A stretch of DNA of 64,000 bases from Cystobacter fuscus DSM 2262 (GTDB lineage: Bacteria > Myxococcota > Myxococcia > Myxococcales > Myxococcaceae), in contig NZ_ANAH02000066.1 in assembly GCF_000335475.2 (NCBI RefSeq), positions 744,001 through 808,000 on the forward strand, in the 5' to 3' direction. The notes beneath the pieces were generated by a model. The model saw only the letters and a program-made list of their open reading frames with translations. It was not told the DNA's origin and made no database searches. The position numbers and the translations under genes are program-made. Numbering within the stretch: the first letter of the stretch is position 1; each line of letters opens with the position of its first letter. Shown piece after piece: positions 54,904 through 64,000 of the stretch.

Positions 54904-55440
54904 CTACTTCTTCTTGAACTGGAACGAGGTGAGCGTCTCGATGTCGGGCTTGACCGTCACGCCCAGGTAATTCGGCAGGATGATGTCGAAGTCCTTGAGG
55001 TTGATGGGCAGCTTGCCACTCGCCTCGTAGGCATCCCCCGTGCGCTTGAGGGTGTAGGTGACGGACACGTCCTTCGTCTTGCCGTGCAGGGTCATCTTCC
55101 CCGGCACCGTCTGGGTGGTCGTCTTCCCCTCCTCCGGCAACTGGATGGCGGTCCAGAGCACCTCCAGCACCGCGTGCGGGAACTTCTCCACCTCGAGGTA
55201 CTTCTCGCGCATGTGACGGTCGCGCAGATCAATGCCTGTCTTGAGCGTCGCCAGCGGCACGGAGATGACCACCGTCTTGCCATCGTCCTTGAGGGTCACC
55301 TCCTCGGTCTTCCCCTCCAGCTTGAAGCCAGCCGGCCCCTTGCCGGAGAACGTCGCGCTCGCGGGGCCACTGCGCTCCAGATCCGCGAGCACGGGGGTCG
55401 CCACCAACACCATCAGAGTCAACAGGATCTTGGATCTCAT
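54904..55440 (-). CDS. YceI-family periplasmic protein
   Basis: 178 residues with a signal peptide (LTLMVLVATPVLA) and the lipocalin-like YceI domain (SVPLATLKTGIDLRDRHMREKYLEVEKFPHA region). YceI proteins bind isoprenoid or fatty-acid-like ligands in the periplasm and are often linked to electron carriers. The ATG follows GGGAG. It starts the operon with the heme beta-barrel and cytochrome-like genes. Confidence 0.9.
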   Translation of the reverse strand: MRSKILLTLMVLVATPVLADLERSGPASATFSGKGPAGFKLEGKTEEVTLKDDGKTVVISVPLATLKTGIDLRDRHMREKYLEVEKFPHAVLEVLWTAIQLPEEGKTTTQTVPGKMTLHGKTKDVSVTYTLKRTGDAYEASGKLPINLKDFDIILPNYLGVTVKPDIETLTSFQFKKK

Positions 55441-55602
55441 TCAGCACACTCCCATCGGGTTGACCGGAAATTGACGCCAGACGTCATAGACGCTTCAAGG
55501 GCGATAGGGAACCCCCACCACCCTCGTGGGCAGGTCCGCGAAATCCACGGACATCATCGCGTTGCACATCACCCAGACACCGCACGACGATTTTCCAACA
55601 AC

Positions 55603-58401
55603 TCAGCGTCGCTGGCTCTCCTGGAACGTCACGGACAGCTTCACCTCCTGGCCCTCGCGCAGCACGACGGCGGTGACGGTCTCGCCGGGCCTGGCGACGT
55701 TGAGCGCGTACATCAAATCCTCCACGCTCCCCACGTCGTGGGTGCCGAGCCGGATGAGTACATCCCCTCGCTTCATGCCGCCCTTGTCCGCTCCCCCACC
55801 CGGCCGCACGCCCGCGAGCAGCACTCCGCGTGTGCCCTCGGGGGGCGCATAGTCCGGCACCGTGCCGAGCGAGGCGTTGAACGAGCGCATGTCCCCTGCG
55901 GGCGCGGGCGCAGGCACGTTGCGATAGGTGAGGCGCGCGGGCCTCGCGCTCACCTCGGCGGCCACCTCGGACACGATGAGCCCCACCTGCGCGAGCCCCG
56001 CCGCGTTGATGCGCGACGCGCTGTCGGACGGCTTGTGATAGTCGCCATGCGCCCCCGTGAAGAAGTGCAGCACCGGGACGCCCGCCGCGTAGAACGGCGT
56101 GTGGTCCGACGGCCCATACCCATCCCCCGAGCCATCACATTGCACGCGGGCCAGGGCGCACGCGGGCGCGAGCACGTCGCGCCACTCCTGGCCGGACTCC
56201 ACCCCGAGCACCGCCAGGTGGTTGCCGCGCAGCCGGCCCACCATGTCGAGGTTGATCATCCCCACCACGTCCTTCATCGCGAGCCCCGCGGGCGGCGAGC
56301 GCGTCCACGCCGTGGAGCCCAGCACGCCCAGCTCCTCGCCCGAGAAGGCCGTGAAGTAGACGTCCCGGTGCAGCCGCTCCCGCTTCGCCGCGAGCAGCCG
56401 CGCCGCCTCCAGCAGGCCCGCCACGCCCGAGGCGTTGTCATCCGCGCCCAGGTGCGGCTCGTGGCTGTCGGGCGCCAGCGAGCCCCGTCCCCCCGTGCCC
56501 AGGTGATCATAGTGCGCGCCCACCACCACCACGCCGGAGGCCGCGCGCGCCTCGGGCGCCGCCGCGGGCAGCCGGCCCACCAGGTTCCACGCGTCCTTCT
56601 GCACCTTCTCGAGCCGCACCACCACCCGGCCGCGCACCTTCTTCTTCTGCTCGAGCTGCTGGAGCACGGGCTCGAAGCCGGCGCGCTGGAGGATGACGGC
56701 GGGCAGTCCCGCGTCCTGGGCGCCCTCGGGCCGCAGCGGCGGCAGGCGGGCCTCGGTGGGCGCGCCGTGGGCCCCCTTGGCCACGCCCGCGGGCCAGTCC
56801 ACCACGATGAGCGCCCGCGCCCCCGCCTCCTTCGCCACCCACGCCTTGTGGCGCAGGTCTCCATAGCGGCGCTGCGCCTCGCTCGAGGCGAACGCGGGCT
56901 GGTCGGGAACGAAGCGCCGCACGACGACGATCTTCCCCTTCACCGCGAGCCCCGCGTAGTCATCCACGCCCAGCTCCTTCGCGCGCACGCCGTACCCCGC
57001 GAGCACCACGTCGCCGCTCACGTCCCCCTCGGCGGAGAAGCCCAGGGGCAGGAACGCCTCGTCCTTCGCCCGCAGCGCGCCCAGCTCCAGCGCCGTGCCA
57101 GCAGCGGCCTTCACCTCGGTGGTGACGGAGAAGCGCTGGCGGAAGGTGCCACCGTCCCCCGCGGGCACGAGCCCGAGCGCCGTGAAGCGCTGCTCGAGGT
57201 AGCGCGCCGCCTGCTCGAGCCCCGGCGTGTCCACGCCCCGACCGCCCTGCTCGGGGGCCGCGAGGAAGCGCACGTCCTCCATCACCCGATCCGCGGGCTG
57301 GGGCTCGGCCGTGGGGGCCGGCGCGTCGTCGTTCCACTCGGCGATGAAGACGTTGGTGTCCTGGCGGCCCGGCGCCGTCTCGCGGTTGGAGGAGAAGGCG
57401 AGCTGCTTGCCGTCCGGGGAGAACAACGGGAAGCCATCGAAGCCGGGCGCGGTGGTGATGCGCTCCAGGCCCGAGCCGTCCACGTTCACCGCCCAGATGT
57501 CGAACTCCCGCCCGCGCGCGTTCGGGTAGTTGGTGGAGAAGAGGATGCGCTCGCGCGTGGGGTGCCAGGACGGAGCGAAGGAGGCCACGTTCAGGTAGGT
57601 GATCTGCGTGGGGTTGGAGCCGTCCGCGTCGGCGACATAGAGCTCCAGCTTCGTGGGCCGCACGAGCCCCTGGGCCAGCAACGACTGGTAGTCCTCCAGC
57701 TCCTTGCCCGGCGCGGGCCGCGACGCGCGCCAGACGATCTTCGTGCAGTCGCGGTTGAAGAAGGCGCCGCCGTCGTAGCCGGGCGTGGAGGTGAGCCGCT
57801 TCACGTTCCCCCCGTCCGCGTCCATGCGGTACAGCTCCAGGTCCCCGTCACGCACGGACGTGAAGACGATGGAGCCATCCTTCGGGCACACCGTGGCCTC
57901 GGCGTCGTAGCCCGGCGTGCGCGTGAGGGGCCGCCGGTCCGAGCCATCCGCCCGGGCCTTGTAGATGTCGTAGCCCGCGTACAGCGGCCACACGTAGCCC
58001 TGACTCATGTCGGGCTTGGGCGGGCAGGCGGCGCCGGACTCGTGCGTCGAGGCGTAGATGACCTCGCCATCTCCCGGCAGCGCGTAGGCACACGTGGTGA
58101 CGCCCTCGCCGCTGGAGATGGGCCGCGTGGCGCCCGTCTTCGCATCCAGCCAGTAGATGCGATCGCACTGCTGCCCCTCGAGCCGCGCCTGGAAGGTGAG
58201 CGCCTCGCCCGAGAAGGCCCAATACGCCTCGGCGTTCTCCCCCCCGAAGGTGAGCTGCCGCAACGAGCCCAGGTGCCCCTCCCCTTCCCGCGCGGGAAGC
58301 GTCTTGGACGGAGTGGACGAGGGCTCGCTGGACGGCGCGGGCGCGGAAGGCGCGTGGGTACAGCCCAGGAAGAACAGGACGCCGAGGGAGAGTCTTTTCA
58401 T
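55603..58401 (-). CDS. M28-family aminopeptidase lipoprotein with TolB-type propeller and PDZ domain
   Basis: 932 residues starting MKRLSLGVLFFLGC, a lipoprotein signal. Residues about 50-330 hold TolB/WD40-like blades (PDGKQLAFSSNRE; PKDGSIVFTSVRDGD). A PA-type insert and the M28 zinc peptidase domain follow, with VVVGAHYDHLG, HLGADDNASGVAG, FSGEELGVLG and YGPSDHTPFY providing the metal ligands and catalytic Glu. A C-terminal PDZ domain begins near GVLLAGVRPGGGADKGG. It is probably a periplasmic or surface aminopeptidase. A Fur-box-like sequence lies just upstream, suggesting iron control. Confidence 0.88.
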   Translation of the reverse strand: MKRLSLGVLFFLGCTHAPSAPAPSSEPSSTPSKTLPAREGEGHLGSLRQLTFGGENAEAYWAFSGEALTFQARLEGQQCDRIYWLDAKTGATRPISSGEGVTTCAYALPGDGEVIYASTHESGAACPPKPDMSQGYVWPLYAGYDIYKARADGSDRRPLTRTPGYDAEATVCPKDGSIVFTSVRDGDLELYRMDADGGNVKRLTSTPGYDGGAFFNRDCTKIVWRASRPAPGKELEDYQSLLAQGLVRPTKLELYVADADGSNPTQITYLNVASFAPSWHPTRERILFSTNYPNARGREFDIWAVNVDGSGLERITTAPGFDGFPLFSPDGKQLAFSSNRETAPGRQDTNVFIAEWNDDAPAPTAEPQPADRVMEDVRFLAAPEQGGRGVDTPGLEQAARYLEQRFTALGLVPAGDGGTFRQRFSVTTEVKAAAGTALELGALRAKDEAFLPLGFSAEGDVSGDVVLAGYGVRAKELGVDDYAGLAVKGKIVVVRRFVPDQPAFASSEAQRRYGDLRHKAWVAKEAGARALIVVDWPAGVAKGAHGAPTEARLPPLRPEGAQDAGLPAVILQRAGFEPVLQQLEQKKKVRGRVVVRLEKVQKDAWNLVGRLPAAAPEARAASGVVVVGAHYDHLGTGGRGSLAPDSHEPHLGADDNASGVAGLLEAARLLAAKRERLHRDVYFTAFSGEELGVLGSTAWTRSPPAGLAMKDVVGMINLDMVGRLRGNHLAVLGVESGQEWRDVLAPACALARVQCDGSGDGYGPSDHTPFYAAGVPVLHFFTGAHGDYHKPSDSASRINAAGLAQVGLIVSEVAAEVSARPARLTYRNVPAPAPAGDMRSFNASLGTVPDYAPPEGTRGVLLAGVRPGGGADKGGMKRGDVLIRLGTHDVGSVEDLMYALNVARPGETVTAVVLREGQEVKLSVTFQESQRR

Positions 58402-58418
58402 TCGAGGTGTCCGGAGTT

Positions 58419-58437
58419 GATTTTGATTATCACTATC
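58419..58437 (-). promoter_or_regulatory. Fur-box-like site upstream of the M28 peptidase gene
   Basis: On the minus strand the 19-base site reads GATAGTGATAATCAAAATC, matching the classical Fur consensus at 16 of 19 positions. It lies 18 bases upstream of the start codon in a 66-base gap and is AT-rich within a GC-rich genome. A repressor here would block the promoter of the M28 gene. Confidence 0.6.
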
Positions 58438-58467
58438 GATTCCTCCGGACATGTCGAGCGAATTCAG

Positions 58468-59490
58468 CTAGTCGTGCTCGCTCTCGCAGTTCTTCTCGGC
58501 CTCCACGCGGAACGCGCCCTTCTTCGCGTCGCGCACGTAGGTGTGGCTCTGGGAGAAGAGCCCGGGACTGGTGAGGGACACGATGCCCTTGGCCGCGTCC
58601 GTCACCTTCCACTCCACCTGCTCGCCCTGGCCGCCCTCGGGGGTGAGCTCCAACACGTAGGCCCCGGTGCCCGCGCCGGGCTGGAGCTTCGTCACCCGGG
58701 CGCTCGTGCTCTCCTGCCCGAGTTGGATCTCCATCCGCGCGCCGTCCGGCTGGACGGTGAAGGCTCGGGTCTCGGCCGAGCAGGGCTTGTAGATGACGTA
58801 GCCCTTGCCCTTCTTCGTGAGCTCCACCCACTTGCCGGCGAGCGGCTGGAGTTGCTCGGCCTTCACCGCGGGCGGGGCCGCGGCGGCCGGGGCGGCCGTG
58901 CACTCGAGCTGGGTGCGCTGGAGCAATCCCGCCGTCGTCTTCTTTCCCTTGAAGCGCGCGGGCACCAGGTCCGGCTCGGTGGCGGGGAGATAGGCCTCCA
59001 CCGTGTCGCCTTGCACCACGTACGCCTTGCGCTGGGTGTTGCCCTCGTCCGTGGCCTGGAAGTACACGCGCGGCGCGCTCACCTTGCACGACGCGGGAGG
59101 CGTGGCCGCCTGGGCGCGCGAGAACTCCTCACGGCCCGGCCACCCGGCGCCACAGCAACCCGGGTTGGCTCCCGTCAGCACGAAGCGTCCCGGCGCGACG
59201 TCCAGGCTCAGCTTGCCGGGCGCGAGGTCCGGACCCGCCAGCGTCCAGCGCGTGGCCGTCTTGCTCTTCACCACCAGGGTGCACTCGCACGTGCCCGCGC
59301 TGTCCCCCTGGGGAAACGAGCCCTGGTAGTGCACCAGCGTCTCGTTGTCGCCCTGGACGATGGCCAGCTTCCCACCCTCCTTCTTGTACACGCCCGTCAC
59401 GTCCCCCGCCGGCTGCGCCCCCGCCGTCAGAGCGCCCATCCCCACCACCCACCCCACGAGTCCCATCCAGTGACGCATCGCATTACCCAT
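58468..59490 (-). CDS. Secreted hypothetical protein, Cys-rich
   Basis: 340 residues. The ATG at 59490 starts a signal peptide ([17 protein letters not shown]). The mature part is beta-rich with scattered Cys ([17 protein letters not shown]) that could form disulfides, and ends in NCESEHD. No family is recognised. An open frame continues upstream but would precede the signal peptide. It is divergent from the LysM gene at 59666. Confidence 0.75.
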   Translation of the reverse strand: MGNAMRHWMGLVGWVVGMGALTAGAQPAGDVTGVYKKEGGKLAIVQGDNETLVHYQGSFPQGDSAGTCECTLVVKSKTATRWTLAGPDLAPGKLSLDVAPGRFVLTGANPGCCGAGWPGREEFSRAQAATPPASCKVSAPRVYFQATDEGNTQRKAYVVQGDTVEAYLPATEPDLVPARFKGKKTTAGLLQRTQLECTAAPAAAAPPAVKAEQLQPLAGKWVELTKKGKGYVIYKPCSAETRAFTVQPDGARMEIQLGQESTSARVTKLQPGAGTGAYVLELTPEGGQGEQVEWKVTDAAKGIVSLTSPGLFSQSHTYVRDAKKGAFRVEAEKNCESEHD

Positions 59491-59665
59491 CGGTTCGTTC
59501 TCCCATTCGGACCGCTCGGCTGGTGAGCCTATCGCCTCATCCACGCTCTCCGTGGGTGGTCCCTTTGAGAAATCGAGAGGAAACTTTCTCATCCAACGTT
59601 CGATGATCCTGAAAATCATCTCCACGGCCCCGGCGGGGACGTGGCCTGCCCAGGCGGAGTGGTCC

Positions 59666-61309
59666 ATGACGGGAGTGAGTAACTACAAGGTTCGCTCGGG
59701 TGACACGCTGTCGGCCATCGCCGCGCGCTACCACACCACGGTCGCCGAGCTCGCCAAGAGCAACGGCATCAAGAACCCGGACAAGATCGCCGCCGGCCAG
59801 ACCCTCAAGGTCCCCGACAACTTCGAGAGCAAGCCCCGCGCCTCCCTGCCCAAGGACGGTGACGGCGCTCCCCAGGCTCCCTCCCGGGGCGGCAGCTACA
59901 CGGTCCGCGCCGGAGACACGCTGTCGGACATCGCCAAGAACCTGCACACCACGGTGTCGGCGCTGGCCAAGGCCAACCACATCCAGAATCCGGACAGGAT
60001 CTCCTCCGGGCAGAAGCTCACGGTGCCGGGCGGCTCGGGCTCGACGGGCGGAACGACCGCACCCGCCGGCAAGCCCTCCAAGCCCTCCACCCCGGCCTCC
60101 AACGAGGCGCTGGGCAGCCTGAGCCGCAAGTACGAGGCGCGCGGCCCCGGCACGGTCTCCACCGGCAAGGGCGACCACGGCGGCGTGTCCTACGGCTCGT
60201 ACCAGTTCGCGTCCAAGACCGGCTCGGCGAAGGCCTTCGTCGACTCGCTGCGCACCAGCCACCCGGACTACCACGCCGCGCTGTCCGGCCACGCCCCCGG
60301 CACCAAGGAGTTCTCCGCCGCCTGGAAGCAGCTCGCGGCCAAGGATCCCAAGGGCTTCGACAAGGCCCAGCACGACTACATCAAGGCCACGCACTACGAC
60401 GTGGGCGCCGCGGAGATCAAGAAGGCCACCGGCCTCGACGTCAACCAGCGCTCGCAGGCGCTGCGCGACGTGGCCTGGTCCACCTCGGTGCAGCACGGGC
60501 CCAAGGCCGCCGACGACATCTTCAAGCGCGCGCTCGCCGGGCGGGATCCCGCCAAGGTGAGTGACGAGCAGCTCATCAAGGACATCTACGCCGAGCGCGG
60601 CCGCAAGAACGGCAGCGGCGAGCTGGTGTACTTCTCGAGCAGCTCGAAGGACGTCCAGCAGGGAGTGTCCAATCGCTACAAGAGCGAGTCCAAGGACGCC
60701 CTGGCCCGGCTGGCGCGCGAGGGCAAGGGCGGAGCGGCTCCGGCCGAGTCCGAGGGGGTGAAGCCCACCGGGGACGGCAAGGCGGCGAAGGTGAAGGTGC
60801 CCTTCTTCAGCCAGTTCGAGGGCGGCCACGGCTACACGCCGAGCGACACGGCGTGCTTCAAGGCGGCCACGGCGATGGCGAAGGCGGCGGGCGCCACGGT
60901 GACGGGGCCGGATCAGCGCATCCAGCTGGGCACCAGCGAGAACAGCAAGGGCCAGCTCAAGGTGAATCCCCAGAAGGCCGCCCAGGGACGCAACTACATC
61001 GACCAGCAGCTCAACGCGAACAAGCCCGTGGTGGTGGGCGTCAGCCACAAGGACGCCAGCTACAACGCGGACGGGCTGACGGACCACTTCGTCACCATCA
61101 CCGGCCGGGGCAAGGACGCCCAGGGCCGCACCTACTACACCTTCCACGATCCGGGCACCCGCCACGCCAGCAAGGGCCAGGACACCAACCCCAACAACCG
61201 CTTCTATGTGGACGAGCGCACCGGTGGCCTGTACCGGCCGGGCTCGTCCGCCACGGGTGAGATCACCGGGCGCCACTACGACGTGGCCATGGTGCGCCCC
61301 AACGCCTGA
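59666..61309 (+). CDS. Two LysM / muramidase-like / papain-like peptidoglycan hydrolase
   Basis: 547 residues, no signal peptide. Two LysM domains (about 5-50 and 75-120; each with [11 protein letters not shown] or [11 protein letters not shown] patterns) are followed by a region near 165-350 with [15 protein letters not shown] that resembles phage/type VI muramidase- or chitosanase-like domains; its family is uncertain. The C-terminal papain-like domain has Cys397 ([11 protein letters not shown]) and His474 (DHFVTITG). The architecture parallels the gene at 5912 but with a different glycan-cleaving module. A predatory or lytic role is inferred. Confidence 0.8.
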   Translation: MTGVSNYKVRSGDTLSAIAARYHTTVAELAKSNGIKNPDKIAAGQTLKVPDNFESKPRASLPKDGDGAPQAPSRGGSYTVRAGDTLSDIAKNLHTTVSALAKANHIQNPDRISSGQKLTVPGGSGSTGGTTAPAGKPSKPSTPASNEALGSLSRKYEARGPGTVSTGKGDHGGVSYGSYQFASKTGSAKAFVDSLRTSHPDYHAALSGHAPGTKEFSAAWKQLAAKDPKGFDKAQHDYIKATHYDVGAAEIKKATGLDVNQRSQALRDVAWSTSVQHGPKAADDIFKRALAGRDPAKVSDEQLIKDIYAERGRKNGSGELVYFSSSSKDVQQGVSNRYKSESKDALARLAREGKGGAAPAESEGVKPTGDGKAAKVKVPFFSQFEGGHGYTPSDTACFKAATAMAKAAGATVTGPDQRIQLGTSENSKGQLKVNPQKAAQGRNYIDQQLNANKPVVVGVSHKDASYNADGLTDHFVTITGRGKDAQGRTYYTFHDPGTRHASKGQDTNPNNRFYVDERTGGLYRPGSSATGEITGRHYDVAMVRPNA

Positions 61310-61446
61310 GCGGTCGGACTCGTGCGGATCGGCGGGACCGAAATCCCCGCCGATCCGCCCTGAATCCCCGCTCTCCCGCGGCTTCGGCTCCCAGCGCATC
61401 CTCCAGCCACATCGCCCGCCTCCCGCGGGCCCTCCGAGGATGCATC

Positions 61447-62178
61447 ATGGCCCACCAGCACTCCGACCCTTCCGTCCACCACATCGTTCCGGGTTTTGGC
61501 GCCGACCGCGCCGTCCACTACGACACCCAGGCGTCCGTCACCCTCGCCGGTGTCCAGGCGATGTACGAGCTCGGCGTGAGCGCGCTGACCGCCCAGCTCG
61601 ACGGCCAGGACGCGGCGTCGCTGCTCTTCGTGGGAGTGGGCACGGGCGCGGAGTTGACGCCCTACACCCGCTTCGACGTGCCGGGCTGGCGCTTCACGGG
61701 CATCGATCCCTCCGAGGCCATGCTCGCCGTCGCCCGCAAGCGGCTGGAAGCCGAGGGGTTGCTCTCCCGGACGCACCTGCACGTGGGCGAGCTGCACACC
61801 CTGCCCCCCGGGCCTCCATTCGACGGCGCGCAGATGATGGGGGTGCTGCACCACGTGGAGGGCGAGGAGGCCCGGCTCGCGCTGCTGCGTGAGGTGACCC
61901 GGCGGCTCAAGCCCGGAGCCCCCCTCGTCCTGGGCTGCCGCGTCGGCATGGACCCCGAGCTGATGAACGTGGAGCTGCGGCGGTGGCGGGCGTATGGCCT
62001 CCCCCCGGAGTCGCTGGAGCATCGGCGCCAGGCCTTCGCGAAGATGCGGCCCATCGAGTCCGATGCCGCCTTGTTCGCGATGTTCGCCAAGGTGGGACTG
62101 GTGGCGCCGAGACCGATCTTCGTCTCGATCCAGTACAAGGTCTTCCTCGCGCGCTTCGAGCCCGGGGCCACGAGCTGA
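61447..62178 (+). CDS. Class I SAM-dependent methyltransferase
   Basis: 243 residues. The SAM-binding Rossmann fold is clear: LLFVGVGTGAELTPYT (motif I), TGIDPSEAML (motif II) and MMGVLHHVEG (motif IV region). An N-terminal His-rich stretch (MAHQHSDPSVHHI) precedes the fold. The substrate is unknown. The ATG follows GAGGATGCATC. It is convergent with the enoyl-CoA hydratase gene. Confidence 0.88.
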   Translation: MAHQHSDPSVHHIVPGFGADRAVHYDTQASVTLAGVQAMYELGVSALTAQLDGQDAASLLFVGVGTGAELTPYTRFDVPGWRFTGIDPSEAMLAVARKRLEAEGLLSRTHLHVGELHTLPPGPPFDGAQMMGVLHHVEGEEARLALLREVTRRLKPGAPLVLGCRVGMDPELMNVELRRWRAYGLPPESLEHRRQAFAKMRPIESDAALFAMFAKVGLVAPRPIFVSIQYKVFLARFEPGATS

Positions 62179-62203
62179 ACCCCGGGCGGCGCGCCCTTGT
62201 GCC

Positions 62204-62980
62204 TCAGCGGCCCTTATAGACGGGCTTGCGCTTCTCGGCGAAGGCCTTGAGGCCCTCGAGCCGGTCCTCGGTGGCGAGCACCGTCTCGTAGTGCCGCAGC
62301 TCCAGCGCGAGCGCCGCGTCCAGCTCCAGCGACACGCCCTCGTCGATGGCGTGCTTGGCCGTGGCCACCGCCAGCGGCGCGTTCTCCACGATGCTCTCCG
62401 CGAGCGAATACGCCGTGTCCAACAGGTGCCCCTCGGGCGCCAGCCGGCCCACGAGCCCGATGCTGAAGGCCTCCGCCGCGTTGAGCCGCCGCCCGGTGAG
62501 GATGAGATCCTTGGCCCGCCCGGGGCCCACCAGCCGCGTGAGCCGCTGCGTCCCGCCTCCGCCGGGGATGATGCCCAGCTTCACCTCGGTGAGCCCCAGC
62601 TCGGCCGCGGGCGCCGCCACCCGCAGGTCACACGCGAGCGCCAGCTCCGTACCCCCGCCGAACGCCGCCCCGTTGAGCGCCGCGATGAACACGCAATCGC
62701 TCTTCTCGATCGCCCGCAAGGTGCGCCGCAACCCGTCCAGGAAGGCGCGCACCTCGGGCTCGCTCATGGTGCTCCGCTCCTTGAGGTCCGCCCCCGCGCA
62801 GAAGGCCTTGTCCCCCGCCCCGGTGATGATCACCGCGCGCGTGTCGTGCCCCTGAGACACCCGGCCCACCAGCGCCTCCAGCTCCGCCAGCATCGCCCGG
62901 CTGATGGCGTTGCGTCGCCCCTCGCCGTCAATGGTCCAGATCTCGATGGGCCCGCGTGCGTCGACCTTGAACTCCGCCAT
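62204..62980 (-). CDS. Enoyl-CoA hydratase/isomerase family protein
   Basis: 258 residues of the crotonase fold. The oxyanion-hole segments are present ([28 protein letters not shown]), as is the catalytic-Glu region ([20 protein letters not shown]). It hydrates 2-enoyl-CoA esters in beta-oxidation or branched-chain degradation. The ATG at 62980 is placed by GGAGGGGTAC upstream. Confidence 0.93.
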   Translation of the reverse strand: MAEFKVDARGPIEIWTIDGEGRRNAISRAMLAELEALVGRVSQGHDTRAVIITGAGDKAFCAGADLKERSTMSEPEVRAFLDGLRRTLRAIEKSDCVFIAALNGAAFGGGTELALACDLRVAAPAAELGLTEVKLGIIPGGGGTQRLTRLVGPGRAKDLILTGRRLNAAEAFSIGLVGRLAPEGHLLDTAYSLAESIVENAPLAVATAKHAIDEGVSLELDAALALELRHYETVLATEDRLEGLKAFAEKRKPVYKGR

Positions 62981-63084
62981 GTACCCCTCCCTGAAGACCG
63001 GCCCTCTACCGGGCCGCCACTCGGCCGCCAGCCTGCGGCGAGTCCTCGAACCTGACAAGGCGGAAACGGTTAGTGTTGGGGGTG

Positions 63085-64000
63085 ATGCGAACCGCGCTCC
63101 CCAGCTCCCTCGTCCGCCGGGCTCCCTGGCTCCTCGCGAGCCTCGGGTCCCTGTTGCTCCTCCCCCTCGTGGCCGATGCCCGCGGCGGCGGGGGTGAGCA
63201 CTACACCGCCCCCTCCCGGGACCATGACTCGGATGGCGGGGGTGGCGGCATTCCCATCTGGCTCATCTTCGAGCTCGTCCGGTTCACCTTCCGCTACCCG
63301 CACATCATGCTGCCGCTCATCGCGCTGTGCTGGGTGGGCTGGCACTTCTACCGCAAGAACCTCCACCCCACGGGCGCCACCCAGCGCGCACTCCAGCAGC
63401 GCGAGGCCGAGCATCGCACCACCTTCTCCTCCCGCGACGTGCAGGGCTGGGTCAACGCCCTGCGCCTCAAGGATCCTCAATTCGAGCCGCAAGCCCTGCT
63501 GGACAAGACGCGCCAGCTCTTCCTCCAGGTGCAGGACGCCTGGTTCCGGCGCGACATGTCCCCCGTGCGCCCCTTCCTCTCGGACGCCACCGCCCAGCGC
63601 TTCGACGTGCAGTTGCAGCTCTTGCGCGCCCAGGGCGTGCGCGACGCCATCACCGACATCCAGGTGATGGACGTGCAGCTCATCGGGCTCGACCAGAGCG
63701 AGTGGTTCGACACCGTGCACCTGCGCGTGCGCGCCCGGATGCGCGACAGCGACGTGCCCGCCACCGCCTCGGACGAGGAGGCCATCGCCGCCGCCCGGCG
63801 CGCTCCCCCCGAGGCCTTCACCGAGGTCTGGTCCTTCGTGCGCAAGCCCGGGGTGAAGACGCGCATCGGCGAGGATCTCTTCCAGGGCAAGTGCCCCAAC
63901 TGCGGCGCCCCGTACAATGGCGGCGCCTCCAACCGCTGCGGCTACTGCGACGCCATCGTCAACTCGGGCAACTACGACTGGACGCTCTCGGAGATCACCC
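63085..64000 (+). CDS. Tim44-like domain membrane protein with zinc ribbon (C-terminus beyond window)
   Basis: 305 residues are visible before the window ends, still open. A basic N-terminus and signal-like segment ([18 protein letters not shown]) are followed by a Gly-rich stretch, a membrane helix ([17 protein letters not shown]) and a Tim44-like fold ([16 protein letters not shown] to [12 protein letters not shown] and [10 protein letters not shown]). The last part carries a CxxC zinc ribbon pair, CPNCGAPY and CGYCD. An alternative GTG start lies one codon upstream at 63082. Its function is unknown; bacterial Tim44-like proteins are membrane-associated. Confidence 0.75.
   Translation, partial: MRTALPSSLVRRAPWLLASLGSLLLLPLVADARGGGGEHYTAPSRDHDSDGGGGGIPIWLIFELVRFTFRYPHIMLPLIALCWVGWHFYRKNLHPTGATQRALQQREAEHRTTFSSRDVQGWVNALRLKDPQFEPQALLDKTRQLFLQVQDAWFRRDMSPVRPFLSDATAQRFDVQLQLLRAQGVRDAITDIQVMDVQLIGLDQSEWFDTVHLRVRARMRDSDVPATASDEEAIAAARRAPPEAFTEVWSFVRKPGVKTRIGEDLFQGKCPNCGAPYNGGASNRCGYCDAIVNSGNYDWTLSEIT

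Noticed and set aside
54889..59526. A 1545-codon open frame on the plus strand over the beta-barrel, YceI, M28 and secreted-protein genes
   Set aside because: It lies antisense to four well-supported genes, reads as Arg/His/Leu-rich low-complexity sequence with no domain and no ribosome-binding site. It is a by-product of high GC content in the third codon position.

Overview
The window is about 64 kb of very GC-rich DNA with tightly packed genes, frequent 4-base ATGA/GTGA/TTGA gene overlaps and many GTG starts. It looks like a chromosomal segment of a myxobacterium, probably Cystobacterineae (Archangium/Cystobacter-like). Pointers are paired B12-dependent acyl-CoA mutases including IcmF, a CHAT protease operon, a Ser/Thr kinase, LysM/papain-like lytic proteins, a cytochrome-like protein with a MYXO-CTERM-like tail, and several lipoproteins. 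No rRNA, tRNA, CRISPR array, IS element or prophage was recognised.

Layout. 0-5.7 kb: methylmalonyl-CoA mutase (cut by the window edge), its chaperone MeaB, and IcmF. 5.9-7.5 kb: LysM/papain-like/transglycosylase-like hydrolase. 7.5-13.5 kb (minus): accessory operon of a CHAT-domain protease, a sigma-like protein, an anti-sigma-like protein and, behind a strong hairpin, a DUF4258-like protein. 13.6-15.6 kb: TetR regulator divergent from a FabF-type ketosynthase with a palindromic operator candidate between them. 15.7-17 kb: M91-like metallopeptidase. 17.2-21.4 kb: BlaI/M56 regulators with a TolC-type channel and a His-rich adaptor but no pump. 21.8-28.8 kb: rpsA; thiolase, CoA-transferase A/B and an RNA m5U methyltransferase; DUF2855. 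28.9-36.8 kb: VWA/CoxE protein, miaB, gamma carbonic anhydrase, cNMP-binding protein, DedA, lipoprotein, guaA. 36.9-39.0 kb: S46 dipeptidyl-peptidase. 39.26 kb: candidate dif site. 39.9-50.8 kb (minus): kinase, then a nine-gene run accB-like, acyl-CoA dehydrogenase, rnc, era, der, yfgM-like, bamB, mutT-like, RNase H-like. 51-59.5 kb: YtxH protein, TonB-like protein, bcp, heme/beta-barrel/YceI cluster, Fur-box-preceded M28 peptidase, secreted protein. 59.7-64 kb: second LysM hydrolase, methyltransferase, enoyl-CoA hydratase, Tim44-like protein (cut by the edge).

Two themes stand out. First, acyl-CoA catabolism is spread over the window: mutases, thiolase, CoA transferase, acyl-CoA dehydrogenase, biotin-dependent carboxyltransferase and enoyl-CoA hydratase, consistent with branched-chain amino acid and fatty acid use. 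Second, gene orientation flips around 39.26 kb. Of 30 genes to the left, 22 are on plus; of 23 to the right, 18 are on minus. A dif-like sequence sits at the flip, so the window probably spans the replication terminus. The best candidate for an undescribed system is the CHAT protease/sigma-like/anti-sigma-like operon.
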